A DNA stretch of 36,186 nt from Chitinophagaceae bacterium. Lineage in GTDB: Bacteria > Bacteroidota > Bacteroidia > Chitinophagales > Chitinophagaceae. This document shows, one piece after another, positions 1 through 9,572 of this stretch. Where the stretch lies: the NCBI GenBank assembly GCA_947442625.1, contig CANEWJ010000010.1, positions 1-36,186 on the forward strand, in the 5' to 3' direction. The notes beneath the pieces were generated by a model. The model saw only the letters and a program-made list of their open reading frames with translations, was not told the DNA's origin and made no database searches. The position numbers and the translations under genes are program-made. Numbering within the stretch: the first letter of the stretch is position 1; every line of letters begins with the position of its first letter.

Positions 1-7
1 ATGCAAA

Positions 8-45
8 TAAAAAAACCACTTAAAAGTTTTACCTTATAAGTGGTT
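8..45 (-). terminator. Intrinsic terminator downstream of tRNA-Arg
   Basis: Perfect 9-bp inverted repeat aaccactta/taagtggtt (14-22/37-45), followed on the minus strand by a T-run (plus-strand aaaaaa). Confidence 0.6.
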
Positions 46-55
46 GATTATCAAG

Positions 56-129
56 TGACCCCGTCAGGATTCAAACCTGAAACCTTTTGATCCGTAGTCA
101 AATGCTCTATTCAATTGAGCTACGGGGCC
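56..129 (-). tRNA. tRNA-Arg (anticodon ACG)
   Basis: Reverse complement GGCCCCGTAGCTCAATTGAATAGAGCATTTGACTACGGATCAAA...GGTTTGAATCCTGACGGGGTCA folds as a cloverleaf; anticodon loop CTACGGA. Confidence 0.95.
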
Positions 130-162
130 GATTCGGGGTGCGAATATACGATTTTTTACAAA

Positions 163-957
163 TTAAACAGAACCCAATTGATATTGAATTTGAATAATTC
201 CCAATTTATTCATGATGCGCATGATAAAATAGGTTGGGTCCCACTCGTATTTCTTTACGGCAAACTTTGCTGATTTGGGAAAATAGTGGTGGTTGTTCTG
301 GAACAATTCTCCCAGTAGAAAAATGCCCCAGCGTTCAGCGTTCTTTGAATGATCGCCATTGTCGAAATTTGAATAGCCGTATTTGTGTCCTACCCAGTTC
401 ACGATAGCACCCTGTACAGGCCCCATGAGGGCATGAATGGGAAGCAACAAGTACCAATACCAGGCGGGGGCAAAGGCGACGTAAAAACACACATACGCTA
501 CAATCCAAAGGACTCTGGTGAGCAGGCTATCCCCAATTTTATCCATTTTACTCCATACAGGGAGGTAGTCTTTGGTGAACTCAGCATCAGGAACATTTTT
601 GCCTACCAGGAATGCATTGTAGATGTTCCGGGTATGCATCATCATCTCCCAAACATCCTTAAAGAAGTGCGGGGAGTGGGGATCTTTTTCGGTATCACTG
701 TAGGCATGGTGCATCCGGTGCATCACTGCATATGCCCTCGGCACCAGGTAGCTGGAGCCCTGGAAAAACCAGGTTAAAAAGTAAAAGGTCTTCTCCCAGA
801 ACGGACTGGTCAGGTACATTTTGTGCGAAGCATACCTGTGCAAAAAGAACGTGTGAAAGAACAAGGATGAAAACCAGTGGATGAAGAAAAATGCAAGAAT
901 CGCTACCATCTCAAATTGATTGGATAATTGGAAAATTGAGCTTGCAAGGTAATGCAT
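163..957 (-). CDS. Acyl-CoA (fatty acid) desaturase
   Basis: 264 aa membrane protein with desaturase His motifs HRYASH, HRMHHAYSDTEKDPHSP and NNHHYFP. Confidence 0.9.
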   Translation of the reverse strand: MHYLASSIFQLSNQFEMVAILAFFFIHWFSSLFFHTFFLHRYASHKMYLTSPFWEKTFYFLTWFFQGSSYLVPRAYAVMHRMHHAYSDTEKDPHSPHFFKDVWEMMMHTRNIYNAFLVGKNVPDAEFTKDYLPVWSKMDKIGDSLLTRVLWIVAYVCFYVAFAPAWYWYLLLPIHALMGPVQGAIVNWVGHKYGYSNFDNGDHSKNAERWGIFLLGELFQNNHHYFPKSAKFAVKKYEWDPTYFIMRIMNKLGIIQIQYQLGSV

Positions 958-1005
958 ACTTGCTTGCCTTCATTTTTTGTTGAACCAGATTCACAAGAAT
1001 TTCTG

Positions 1006-2907
1006 TTAATAATCAAATCTCATGAAGGCCTCTAAAGCGGCATATTGTGGCAGTCCCAATTGATCAAACAATTGGGAGGTATCCGCATTGCGGTCTTCCG
1101 CCCTTTGCCAGAATTCTCTGCTGTCAGTACCCTGGAATACAACACCATCCTTCTGGGATTGGTGGATGAAGATGCCATTGCGTTTTTGCAGCACTTGATC
1201 CGGGCTCATGGGGATGGCCATATCAATATCCCACATATCCCACTCAGCCCAAGCACCACGGTAAAGCCATAGGTTACAATTGGCAACCGATTCATCGCCT
1301 TCTGCTTTTAATCTTTGAAGCGCAGCATACATCACGTCAAAACAAACCTTGTGGGTACCATGAGGATCAGCAAAATCACCTGCAGCAAAAATCTGGTGAG
1401 GCTTGATCTTACGGATCAAGTCCATGTGTATTTGAACATCCACGTCTGTTGGCGGATTCTTTTCAATCAATCCTGTTTCATAGAAGGGCAGGTTCATGAA
1501 ATGCATGTTTTCATCTTTCACCCCCACATACCTGCAGGTAGCCCTTGCTTCTGTTCTGCGGATCATGCCCTTGATGCTCCTGATTTCAGGGGTATCTTTT
1601 TGGTACTTTGTTTTGGTTTTGATGAATCCTGCGGCATCTTTCCAAATATTGCCAGCCCTGCTCTTGTCAATCTCAAAATAGCTGTCAAATTCAACAGCAA
1701 AGTCGATTTGACGCATCACAAACTCATCACTTACTGCAATATTTCCGGAGGTCTGGTAACCAACATGTACGTCATGCCCTTGTTGAACCAATCGAATAAA
1801 AGTGCCTCCCATGGAAATGATGTCATCGTCTGGGTGAGGGGAGAAAATTATTACCCTTTTGGAGGCGGGGTGCCTTCTTTCAGGGTGCCTAGGAACATCT
1901 TCCATTGGCTTACCACCCGGCCAGCCGGTGATGGTGTCCCTCAGTCCATTGAAAACACGCAGGTTCACTTCTGAAACAGGGCCATGTTTTTCAAGGAGAT
2001 CAGCCAGGCCTTCGTTCAAATAGTCTTCTCTGGTCAGCATCAGCAATGGTTTTCCCAACGTAATGGCCATACTGCAAACTGCTTTCCTGATTGTTTTTTC
2101 TTTCCATTCAATATGGCTTGCAAGCCAGGGTGCTTTGAACCTTGTGAGTTCCTGAGAGGAGGCTTCATCAAGATAAAACATGCAGTTATGGTGTTCCTGC
2201 AAAAAAGAAGCAGGAACGCTATCGGTGATTTGCCCTTCAATAGAGTCTGCAACAATGGTTGCCTTCCTTTCTCCGAATGCCATGAGGATGATTCTTTTTG
2301 CATTCAGGATTGAAGCAATTCCCATGGTTACAGCAAGCCGAGGAACCTGGGAGATGTTTTCAAACTCATAGGCATTGGCAAGGCGTGTGCTGTTGTCTAA
2401 GGCTGCAATCCTGGTAATGGAATTCCTGCTGGAACCGGGTTCATTGAACCCAATATGCCCGTTCACGCCAATACCAAGAATTTGAATGTCGATTCCTCCT
2501 GCATCAGCAATTGCTTTTTCGTAGGCATCTGCATAGGAATGGATATTGGCTTTTTCAATGGTGCCATCCGGGATGTGGACATTCTTGGGGTCAATGTTTA
2601 CATGTGAGAAAAGAAAGCTGTTCATGAACCTGTGGTAACTCTGCGGAGCATCAGGTTTCAATGGGTAATATTCATCAAGGTTAAAACTGACCACATTTTT
2701 AAAACTCAAACCATCTTCCCTGTGTAGCCTTACCAGTTCCGCATACAATGTTTTTGGGGTAGATCCGGTTGCCATGCCAAGGACGCATTGCTTTCCCGCT
2801 GCTGCCTTTTCTCTGATGAGTTTGGCGATTTCAGCGGCAATGATTTTGGTGGCCTGTTTAGCACTTTCGTGAATGGAAATGGGAATTTTCTCAAATGAAT
2901 CGATCAT
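1006..2907 (-). CDS. nagB: Glucosamine-6-phosphate deaminase-like protein fused to a C-terminal PIG-L (LmbE) deacetylase domain
   Basis: N-terminal NagB motifs (GMATGSTPKTLY, FNLDEYYPL, GVNGHIGFNEPGSS); C-terminal PIG-L motifs (FSPHPDDDIISMGG, DPHGTHKVC). Confidence 0.92.
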   Translation of the reverse strand: MIDSFEKIPISIHESAKQATKIIAAEIAKLIREKAAAGKQCVLGMATGSTPKTLYAELVRLHREDGLSFKNVVSFNLDEYYPLKPDAPQSYHRFMNSFLFSHVNIDPKNVHIPDGTIEKANIHSYADAYEKAIADAGGIDIQILGIGVNGHIGFNEPGSSRNSITRIAALDNSTRLANAYEFENISQVPRLAVTMGIASILNAKRIILMAFGERKATIVADSIEGQITDSVPASFLQEHHNCMFYLDEASSQELTRFKAPWLASHIEWKEKTIRKAVCSMAITLGKPLLMLTREDYLNEGLADLLEKHGPVSEVNLRVFNGLRDTITGWPGGKPMEDVPRHPERRHPASKRVIIFSPHPDDDIISMGGTFIRLVQQGHDVHVGYQTSGNIAVSDEFVMRQIDFAVEFDSYFEIDKSRAGNIWKDAAGFIKTKTKYQKDTPEIRSIKGMIRRTEARATCRYVGVKDENMHFMNLPFYETGLIEKNPPTDVDVQIHMDLIRKIKPHQIFAAGDFADPHGTHKVCFDVMYAALQRLKAEGDESVANCNLWLYRGAWAEWDMWDIDMAIPMSPDQVLQKRNGIFIHQSQKDGVVFQGTDSREFWQRAEDRNADTSQLFDQLGLPQYAALEAFMRFDY

Positions 2908-3002
2908 TGCTTGATTGTTATAGGTTTGGGCTAAAGCTAAATACTTTCAAAAATAATTTAAAAATGCGAAGAATCAACCTGAATCATCCAATCCCTGTTC
3001 AT

Positions 3003-3848
3003 TTACTGTAACCTTATTTCAAAGATTTCTGGCCAAAGTTTGCCTGTAATGTAGAGTGTTTTTTCTTTTTTATTGTAGGCAATCCCATTGAGTACAGCGC
3101 CAGATTGCATGGCTGTTGATCCTTCTTTTTTGAGGTAGCTCAGGTCTGCCCGGCTGTTCTTTTGGAGGAAGTCTTGCAGGTTGATGATCCCTGCTATAAA
3201 ACCACTGTTCGGATCAATCTTGAGAATATAATCATATTGCCAGCGATTGGCATATATATAACCATCAATGAATTCCAATTCATTCAGGTTGTTGACGGCA
3301 CCATATTGGTCTTTTACACTCACAATTTTCTTCAGTTTCAGGGTTCTGGGTTCAACGAAATAGAGTTTGTCTGAACCTTCGCTGATGATCAGGTTGTTAT
3401 CGTCATGGGTGATGCCCCAGCCTTGACCTGTCCAGGGCAATTGGCCAATAGGCTTGAAGTCTTTTGCCGCATACATGAAAACCAGGTGATTCTCCCAGCT
3501 CAATTGGAAAATGGTATCATTAAAAACGGTTAGGCCTTCTGCGAAAATGAGGCTGTCCATTTTTTGACTTTTTGAAATTTTACCGGATTCTATGTCCACC
3601 CGGCGCAGGGAAGACCTTCCAAAAAGGCCCGTACTTTCCAAGAAACTGTTTTGATAGACCTCCAAACCTTGGGTGAAAGCTGCAGTGTCATGCGGGTAGG
3701 AATTGATTACGGTATAAGACAGGTTGGCTGGTGCTGCAATCTGATTTTCAACAGCGCTGGATTGGTCCTGGCTTTTTTCAGTATTTCCTCCGCAGGAAAA
3801 CAATAAAACAACACAGACGGTCGTTAGGGATAATTGTAACCTTTTCAT
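3003..3848 (-). CDS. Glutaminyl-peptide cyclotransferase (plant-type beta-propeller family), lipoprotein
   Basis: Lipobox VVLLFSC; SYPHDTAAFTQGLEV, ESTGLFGRSSLRRVD, LNELEFIDGYIYANRWQYDYILKIDP, LNGIAYNKKEKTLYITGKLWPEIFEI are typical of the family. Confidence 0.9.
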   Translation of the reverse strand: MKRLQLSLTTVCVVLLFSCGGNTEKSQDQSSAVENQIAAPANLSYTVINSYPHDTAAFTQGLEVYQNSFLESTGLFGRSSLRRVDIESGKISKSQKMDSLIFAEGLTVFNDTIFQLSWENHLVFMYAAKDFKPIGQLPWTGQGWGITHDDNNLIISEGSDKLYFVEPRTLKLKKIVSVKDQYGAVNNLNELEFIDGYIYANRWQYDYILKIDPNSGFIAGIINLQDFLQKNSRADLSYLKKEGSTAMQSGAVLNGIAYNKKEKTLYITGKLWPEIFEIRLQ

Positions 3849-3953
3849 GACCCAAATTTCCTGAATTTATCTTGATGTTCAAATCAATTTGTTAAGTTCT
3901 GGACAAAATGGATTGATTTAGGGGCATAAAAATCTTAAAATCTGCCCTGCAAC

Positions 3954-3984
3954 TTGCAAATGCCGATTTTTAGTGTAAGTTTTG
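3954..3984 (+). promoter_or_regulatory. Candidate Bacteroidota promoter for the M43 protease gene
   Basis: TTG (3954-3956), 19 nt, then TAAGTTTTG, close to the TTG-N19-21-TAnnTTTG consensus. Confidence 0.4.
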
Positions 3985-4074
3985 CATCCGGCATTATCCC
4001 GAAAGGGAATCCAATCCTTCGAAATTCCCCAACAATTCAATCTCTTAGAAAAACCTCATCACCAAACGGTAATT

Positions 4075-5265
4075 ATGAGGCTTTTCATCCTATTCCTGTC
4101 TTTTGTATCTGTATTCAGTGTCAATGCACAACGCAATTGTACCGCTGTTGCCAACAGTGCCATGCCTGTTATTTCGGGCCAGAGCAACAACCTCTCTCCA
4201 GAAAAAATCATTACCATCCCCGTGGTGGTGCATATTGTATATTACAATACCGTTGAAAACATCAGCGAAGCACAAATCATTTCCCAGATCACTTCACTCA
4301 ACGCAGATTTTGCCAAGTCGAACAAGGATTTTTCCAATGTTCCTTCCGTTTTTGCCAAACTGGCTGCGAACACCAGCATCCGATTCGAACTGGCCAAGAC
4401 TGATCCTATGGGAAAGGCTACTACAGGCATCATCAGAAAGAAATCCACCCGAATGATGTGGACCGATGATGACAAGATCAAGTACCTGGCCAATAGCGGC
4501 AGCACTACCTGGGATACAAGATCCTATTTGAACATTTGGGTTTGCAATACCGTACCTGGACTGACTGGATATGCTAGTTTTCCCGGTGCAGACAGGGCTG
4601 TTGATGGCATTGTGATCCGGTATGATGCTTTTGGTACCATGGGTAAGGTGAGTGCCCCATTCAATCTCGGAAGGACCCTCACGCATGAAGTGGGCCATTG
4701 GATGGGCTTGAAGCACCTTTGGGGTGATCAGCAATGTGGAGACGATGGAATTGAAGATACCCCAAAGCAACGCAGCGGAAACGCAGGAGCGCCTGTTTTC
4801 CCTAAAACCACTGTCTGCAACAATAGTGCTGAAGGCGAAATGTTCATGAACTTCATGGATTTTACCAACGATGCCAGCATGGGCATGTTTTCTGCCGGAC
4901 AAAAAATGGTCATGAGGGCGCAGTTTGAGGTCAATGGAAAAAGAAACAGTTTGCTCAACTCAAAAGCCCTTGCTCCAGCATGGAACGTAAACATGGAACC
5001 TGAAATTCTTACTGTCAACACCCGCGATTTGGTGGTGTATCCCAATCCGGTCCAGTCTGGCAACATCAAATTGCTGGTCAATACAAATCTTGGCAGCAAC
5101 GGAAAGAATTTTGCCATCATCTCTTCAAGTGGCCAAATTGTCCAAACAGGCCATCTGCTGGAAATGCAAGAAGAAATCAATGTGCAATCCCTTGCTCCAG
5201 GCATCTACCAGATTCGCCTGACTGACGTTGCTTCCAATGCTTCTACCAAGTTTATCAAGCAATAA
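4075..5265 (+). CDS. M43 (pappalysin/cytophagalysin-like) zinc metalloprotease, secreted, with T9SS-type C-terminal sorting domain
   Basis: Start placed at ATG 4075, giving signal peptide MRLFILFLSFVSVFSVNA; zinc motif HEVGHWMGLKHLWG; C-terminal VVYPNPV...GIYQIRLTD...KFIKQ. Confidence 0.88.
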   Translation: MRLFILFLSFVSVFSVNAQRNCTAVANSAMPVISGQSNNLSPEKIITIPVVVHIVYYNTVENISEAQIISQITSLNADFAKSNKDFSNVPSVFAKLAANTSIRFELAKTDPMGKATTGIIRKKSTRMMWTDDDKIKYLANSGSTTWDTRSYLNIWVCNTVPGLTGYASFPGADRAVDGIVIRYDAFGTMGKVSAPFNLGRTLTHEVGHWMGLKHLWGDQQCGDDGIEDTPKQRSGNAGAPVFPKTTVCNNSAEGEMFMNFMDFTNDASMGMFSAGQKMVMRAQFEVNGKRNSLLNSKALAPAWNVNMEPEILTVNTRDLVVYPNPVQSGNIKLLVNTNLGSNGKNFAIISSSGQIVQTGHLLEMQEEINVQSLAPGIYQIRLTDVASNASTKFIKQ

Positions 5266-5270
5266 ATTTA

Positions 5271-5302
5271 TTGCATACAGCCTGCTTTCCGCTGTACCTT
5301 TG
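5271..5302 (+). promoter_or_regulatory. Candidate promoter for truB
   Basis: TTG (5271-5273), 21 nt, then TACCTTTG (5295-5302); the truB ATG starts only 5 nt later. Confidence 0.5.
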
Positions 5303-5307
5303 CGCCC

Positions 5308-6015
5308 ATGCAACATTCACATCCTGTAATCGATAACCAATCCTTCTTGGATGGTCGTGTCCTGTTGATGGACAAACCCCTTCAATGGACATCTTTTGAT
5401 GTTGTAAAAAAAATTCGCATCCTGACCAAGGTCAGCAAGGTAGGCCATGCCGGAACCCTGGATCCATTGGCAACTGGTTTGTTGATTGTCTGTACCGGAA
5501 AATTTACAAAGAAGATCAATGAATACATGGCGGCTGAGAAAGAATACTCAGGCAGCTTTACCCTTGGATCTACAACACCCACCTACGACCTGGAATCGGA
5601 ACCAGTTTTTCAATCAGCTACCGATCACCTCACTGAAGACATGATCAAAAATGCGACAACTGCATTTACAGGAGAAATCATGCAAATTCCCCCTGCCCAT
5701 TCTGCCATCAAAAAAGGAGGTACACCCGCCTATGTGCTGGCCAGAAAAGGGAAGGAGGTTAAAATGGAGCCCAGAAAAATAACGATTTCGGTCTTTGAAA
5801 TTACCAATATAGAACTCCCAAGGGTGGATTTCAGGGTTGTATGCACCACAGGAACGTATATCAGAAGCCTTGCCTTTGATTTTGGAAATGCCTTGGGTTG
5901 TGGAGGCTATTTGTCCTCACTCAGAAGGACAAGAATAGGAGCGTTTTTGGTAGATGATGCAATGGGAATAGATGATTTTGTAAGCCAGATCGATCAGATG
6001 AAATCCAATCCATGA
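5308..6015 (+). CDS. truB: tRNA pseudouridine(55) synthase TruB
   Basis: LLMDKPLQWTSFDVVKKIR...VGHAGTLDPLATGLLIVCTGKFTK; ECSGTYIRSLA-like CTTGTYIRSLAFDFG. Confidence 0.95.
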   Translation: MQHSHPVIDNQSFLDGRVLLMDKPLQWTSFDVVKKIRILTKVSKVGHAGTLDPLATGLLIVCTGKFTKKINEYMAAEKEYSGSFTLGSTTPTYDLESEPVFQSATDHLTEDMIKNATTAFTGEIMQIPPAHSAIKKGGTPAYVLARKGKEVKMEPRKITISVFEITNIELPRVDFRVVCTTGTYIRSLAFDFGNALGCGGYLSSLRRTRIGAFLVDDAMGIDDFVSQIDQMKSNP

Positions 6016-6080
6016 TTCCAGATCCAAATTCTTTTTGGTATCAGGATCCCCATTTTATCTGCTTCTTGGTCTCATGGATA

Positions 6081-6117
6081 TAAAAAATAACCCCGGAAAT
6101 TCCGGGGTTATTTTTTA
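6081..6117. terminator. Bidirectional intrinsic terminator between truB and the TonB-dependent receptor
   Basis: aaaaaataaccccggaa-at-tccggggttatttttt: long G+C-rich stem flanked by A and T tracts, in a convergent intergenic gap. Confidence 0.85.
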
Positions 6118-6134
6118 TGAACTGATTGGTTCTA

Positions 6135-9100
6135 CTAGAAAATATACCTGATACCAAATTGCATTCCCCATGTGCTGGCAAAGGAGTTCACTACCTGTAA
6201 TGGTTGTGTTACCATTTGGCCACTGATTTGGGTCATACGGTACCTGGGAGCTCCTGAAACAGGATCCAGTGAATCGAAAATCAATGGATTCCTTACAGTA
6301 GTGGTTTTCACTACACCCCATTTGCTGCTGAGGAAGTTGGTGAAATTGAGGATGTCAAGACTTACCTGGATGGTATTTTTGTTTTTGCCTATGTTGGTGA
6401 ATACATCCTGGAGGATTTTGAAGTCCACCCTGTCATACCAAGGCAGGGTAGCTTCATTCCTACCGGCGTACTGACCCATGATTTTAGTGAGGTAGGGGCT
6501 GTTTTCAATAAACTGGAAGAATGCATTAGACTGCTGTTGTGCGGTTGCAGCTGTAATTCCAGATCCTGCAGCCTGATTAACAAAGATGATTTGTGATGCA
6601 TCTTTTGGAACGTACATGAGGTCGGTGGTATTGTTACCATCAAAGTTTATGTCACCGTTCACTACGTAGGAGAACCTGCCAAGGCTTGCACCTTCATAGA
6701 AGAATGAAATGGTTGTTGCCAGGTGCTTCAGGTATTCTTTGCGGTAAGAAAATGAACCAATGATTCTGTTGGGCAATACACCTGCAGCGCTGTAGAGCTG
6801 AAGGGCATTTTGTGTTCCGGTAGTTGGATTGCCATTCCATACAGAACTGGCCTGAGAACCAGGGTTCGACGTAACATCAAGATAATTCGTATAGGTGTAC
6901 GCCAAAGATCCGTAGAAGCCATTTTTAAATGACTTGGAAAGCTGTGTTGTGAAAGAAAATCCACCGCCTTTGTTGGTGTTCTCCAAGGCAATGGCAGAAG
7001 TAAGGGTTGGATACAACCTTCTCTCAGCATTGGTATTGGCGTTGAAACGTGGACGGTTGTCTGATCCTGAAAATTGTCCGTTTGTAGGCTTTTCGTTCAG
7101 GTTACGCATCGCAATGGCATTGATATCTTTGGTAAAGATGGCTTCCATACCCCAGGTCCATCCGTCTCCAAGGCGTTTGTCAAATGCGAGATTTGTTCTG
7201 AAGATTTGTGGAAATTTGAAGTTAGGATCTGTTACCACAATGTTGGCAGGTACTGAAGTGCCTGCTGTGGATGGGAACCTGCTTGCATATGCATCAGGAT
7301 TAGGATCAAATTTGTAGGTCTGAAGCGCTGCTGCTCCTGCTGGTGAACCATTTGTTACATTGGAACCGAACTGGTACATACCAGTGTTGGTAGGAATATT
7401 GGTAAGCCAAACAAAAGGTATTTTTCCGGTGAAAACACCCGTTCCACCACGAATGATGAGGTCTTTATCACCATTCACATCCCAGCGGAAACCGATACGG
7501 GGTGAAAGCAGCATCTTGCTTTTGGGGAAAGATCCGGTATTATAGCTTACAAGGTTACCATTTTGATCAGGGAACTTCAGTTCAGTGATCTTTGGGTTTT
7601 CCAATGGCTGGCTATGGTAAATGGGTACATCACCCCTAATACCCACAGTTACCTTCAGGTTATCGTTTACAGCAATATCATCTTGTGCGTAAACACCCAA
7701 CTGACCAATTTTTAATTCAGCAGAATAGATGGATTTCTGACCAGGAACCAATGAATAAGTGTAAGCATAGTAAACAGGAGCCTGGTTGGTAATTAAATCA
7801 TTCAGTGAATTGAAGATGTAATAGCTCTGAGAACCTGGCATAAACATGTTACCTACTCGCTGGTACTCATAAGAACCACCTGCTGTGATGGTGTGCTTAC
7901 CCCTGTACCAGGTGGAGTTGTTGATGACACTATAGACATCATTGATTACATCGTTGTTGTAGGAATAAGGTTCGTAACCGGCACTCATATAGTTGTTTCC
8001 TGTACCATTGAAGACGTCAATGAAAGGAAATACCTGGCTACCTGAAGAACGTGTAGCCTGGATCTTGGTGAGTGTGGCAAGGAACTGGTTGGAGAACTTG
8101 CCCCCAAAGTTAGAGTTCAGTTCAAATGTTCCAGACCTAACGATATCCTTGAACCGGTAATTGGAATTTTGGAAAGACATGGATAACAGTCCGAACCTGT
8201 TTTGTGGAAGACGTGCCTGTGTTCCCGCTCTACCACTAACAACAAATCCACCTCCATTGGGCACTGAACTTCCGTTCAGCTGCTGGTCATTTTCGCTCAC
8301 CATTTCATTGTACTTTACAGTCAATTTGTGGATTTTGCTGATGTTCCAGTCAATTTTAGCAAGGATTTTGAGGTTCTCAGATATGAAGTTCTGGAAATTG
8401 TCGTAGGATCCTGTCTCATAGCCATATTTTGTTTTGAGGAAGTCAGAAAACTTCTTCAAAGAATCGATAGGGGTGCTGGATTCGTTACCTGCTCCTGTTC
8501 CGCCCCTGGGCTTGAAAGGAATTCCGGGGAATTCACGTGTTTCTCTCTCAGCACTGGCAAAAAAGAAGAGTTTGTTTTTGATGATGGGTCCACCCAATGT
8601 TAAGCCAAAACTCTGGCTTTCAGAGAGGGCTGCCGGTGGAAGTTTGGTATCGCCAACCTTGGTACCATTATAATCTTGGTTTCTATTGTAACGGTATGCA
8701 GAACCCTTGAAGGTATTGGTTCCACTCTTGGTTACAGCATTGATACCAGCTCCGGTGAAACCTGCCTGCCTTACATCGAAGGGTGCAATATTAACAGAGA
8801 TTTCTTCAAAAGCGTCCAGAGAGATGGGTTGATTGCCGCCTCCGGGAAGGGGGTCTGAACTAAGTCCAAAGTTATTGTTGAGGTTGGCACCGTCAACCTG
8901 GATGTTGTTGTAGCGTGCATCTCTTCCTGCAAAGCTGGTTCCGTTTGCCTGTGGAGTCAAACGGGTAAAGTCAGTAATACTTCTTGAGATGGTGGGAAGG
9001 GTTTGGAGTTGACGCACACCTACGTTGGTAGAGGCGCCGGTCTTGTCAGCAGACAACCTACTTTTCTTTCCCGTAACAGTTACTTCACTCAAGGTAGTTT

Positions 9101-9431
9101 CAGCTACCCCAAGCACGGCATTGATAAAAAATGGCTCACCAAGAAGCAGGTTGATGCTCTCCGCAGTGAGTGTTCCAAATCCTACAAAATTAACTTTTAC
9201 ACTGTATGGTCCGCCGATCCTGAGATTGGGAAGGGTGAATATACCCTCTTTTTTGGCAACAGTGTTGTAGGTTGTTCCAGAAGGGGTGTGTACCGCAGTA
9301 ACGGAAGCACCTTCCAATGCCTTGCCTGAAGCATCTTTTACAATACCATTAATGCTACTGGTGGTTACCTGCGCCCAGGCCCCCATGGAAACTAAAAGCG
9401 TGAGAACTAAGCTGAAAAAATGTCTTCTCAT
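6135..9431 (-). CDS. TonB-dependent receptor with N-terminal carboxypeptidase-regulatory-like domain (Oar-like)
   Basis: Signal peptide, GIVKDASGKALEGASVTA...KEGIFTLPNLRIGGPYSVKV repeat domain, plug-like TRLTPQANGTSFAGRDARYNNIQVDGANLNN, long aromatic-rich barrel ending in FGIRYIF. Confidence 0.88.
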   Translation of the reverse strand: MRRHFFSLVLTLLVSMGAWAQVTTSSINGIVKDASGKALEGASVTAVHTPSGTTYNTVAKKEGIFTLPNLRIGGPYSVKVNFVGFGTLTAESINLLLGEPFFINAVLGVAETTLSEVTVTGKKSRLSADKTGASTNVGVRQLQTLPTISRSITDFTRLTPQANGTSFAGRDARYNNIQVDGANLNNNFGLSSDPLPGGGNQPISLDAFEEISVNIAPFDVRQAGFTGAGINAVTKSGTNTFKGSAYRYNRNQDYNGTKVGDTKLPPAALSESQSFGLTLGGPIIKNKLFFFASAERETREFPGIPFKPRGGTGAGNESSTPIDSLKKFSDFLKTKYGYETGSYDNFQNFISENLKILAKIDWNISKIHKLTVKYNEMVSENDQQLNGSSVPNGGGFVVSGRAGTQARLPQNRFGLLSMSFQNSNYRFKDIVRSGTFELNSNFGGKFSNQFLATLTKIQATRSSGSQVFPFIDVFNGTGNNYMSAGYEPYSYNNDVINDVYSVINNSTWYRGKHTITAGGSYEYQRVGNMFMPGSQSYYIFNSLNDLITNQAPVYYAYTYSLVPGQKSIYSAELKIGQLGVYAQDDIAVNDNLKVTVGIRGDVPIYHSQPLENPKITELKFPDQNGNLVSYNTGSFPKSKMLLSPRIGFRWDVNGDKDLIIRGGTGVFTGKIPFVWLTNIPTNTGMYQFGSNVTNGSPAGAAALQTYKFDPNPDAYASRFPSTAGTSVPANIVVTDPNFKFPQIFRTNLAFDKRLGDGWTWGMEAIFTKDINAIAMRNLNEKPTNGQFSGSDNRPRFNANTNAERRLYPTLTSAIALENTNKGGGFSFTTQLSKSFKNGFYGSLAYTYTNYLDVTSNPGSQASSVWNGNPTTGTQNALQLYSAAGVLPNRIIGSFSYRKEYLKHLATTISFFYEGASLGRFSYVVNGDINFDGNNTTDLMYVPKDASQIIFVNQAAGSGITAATAQQQSNAFFQFIENSPYLTKIMGQYAGRNEATLPWYDRVDFKILQDVFTNIGKNKNTIQVSLDILNFTNFLSSKWGVVKTTTVRNPLIFDSLDPVSGAPRYRMTQISGQMVTQPLQVVNSFASTWGMQFGIRYIF

Positions 9432-9572
9432 AAACTGTTTTTTAATTCGAATGCAAATTTTACGATTTTAAGGTAGAAATCCATAAAAAAATGTTAACAA
9501 ATATTCATCATTTTGGTTCAGAATGTGCATTAAATGCCCCTTTTTCAGCGTCAACAACGGAATTCATGTAAA

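Noticed and set aside
2440-2480. Asn in GVNGHIGFNEP where E. coli NagB has Asp (a possible inactive deaminase)
   Set aside because: I recall Asn at this position in other NagB-family proteins, so inactivation cannot be claimed without alignment.
3982-4074. N-terminal extension MHPALSRKGIQSFEIPQQ... of the M43 protease
   Set aside because: A clean signal peptide starts at ATG 4075, and a promoter-like element lies at 3954-3984.
6135-9431. TonB receptor as SusC of a polysaccharide utilisation locus
   Set aside because: No SusD-like gene or glycoside hydrolases adjacent; sequence looks Oar-like.
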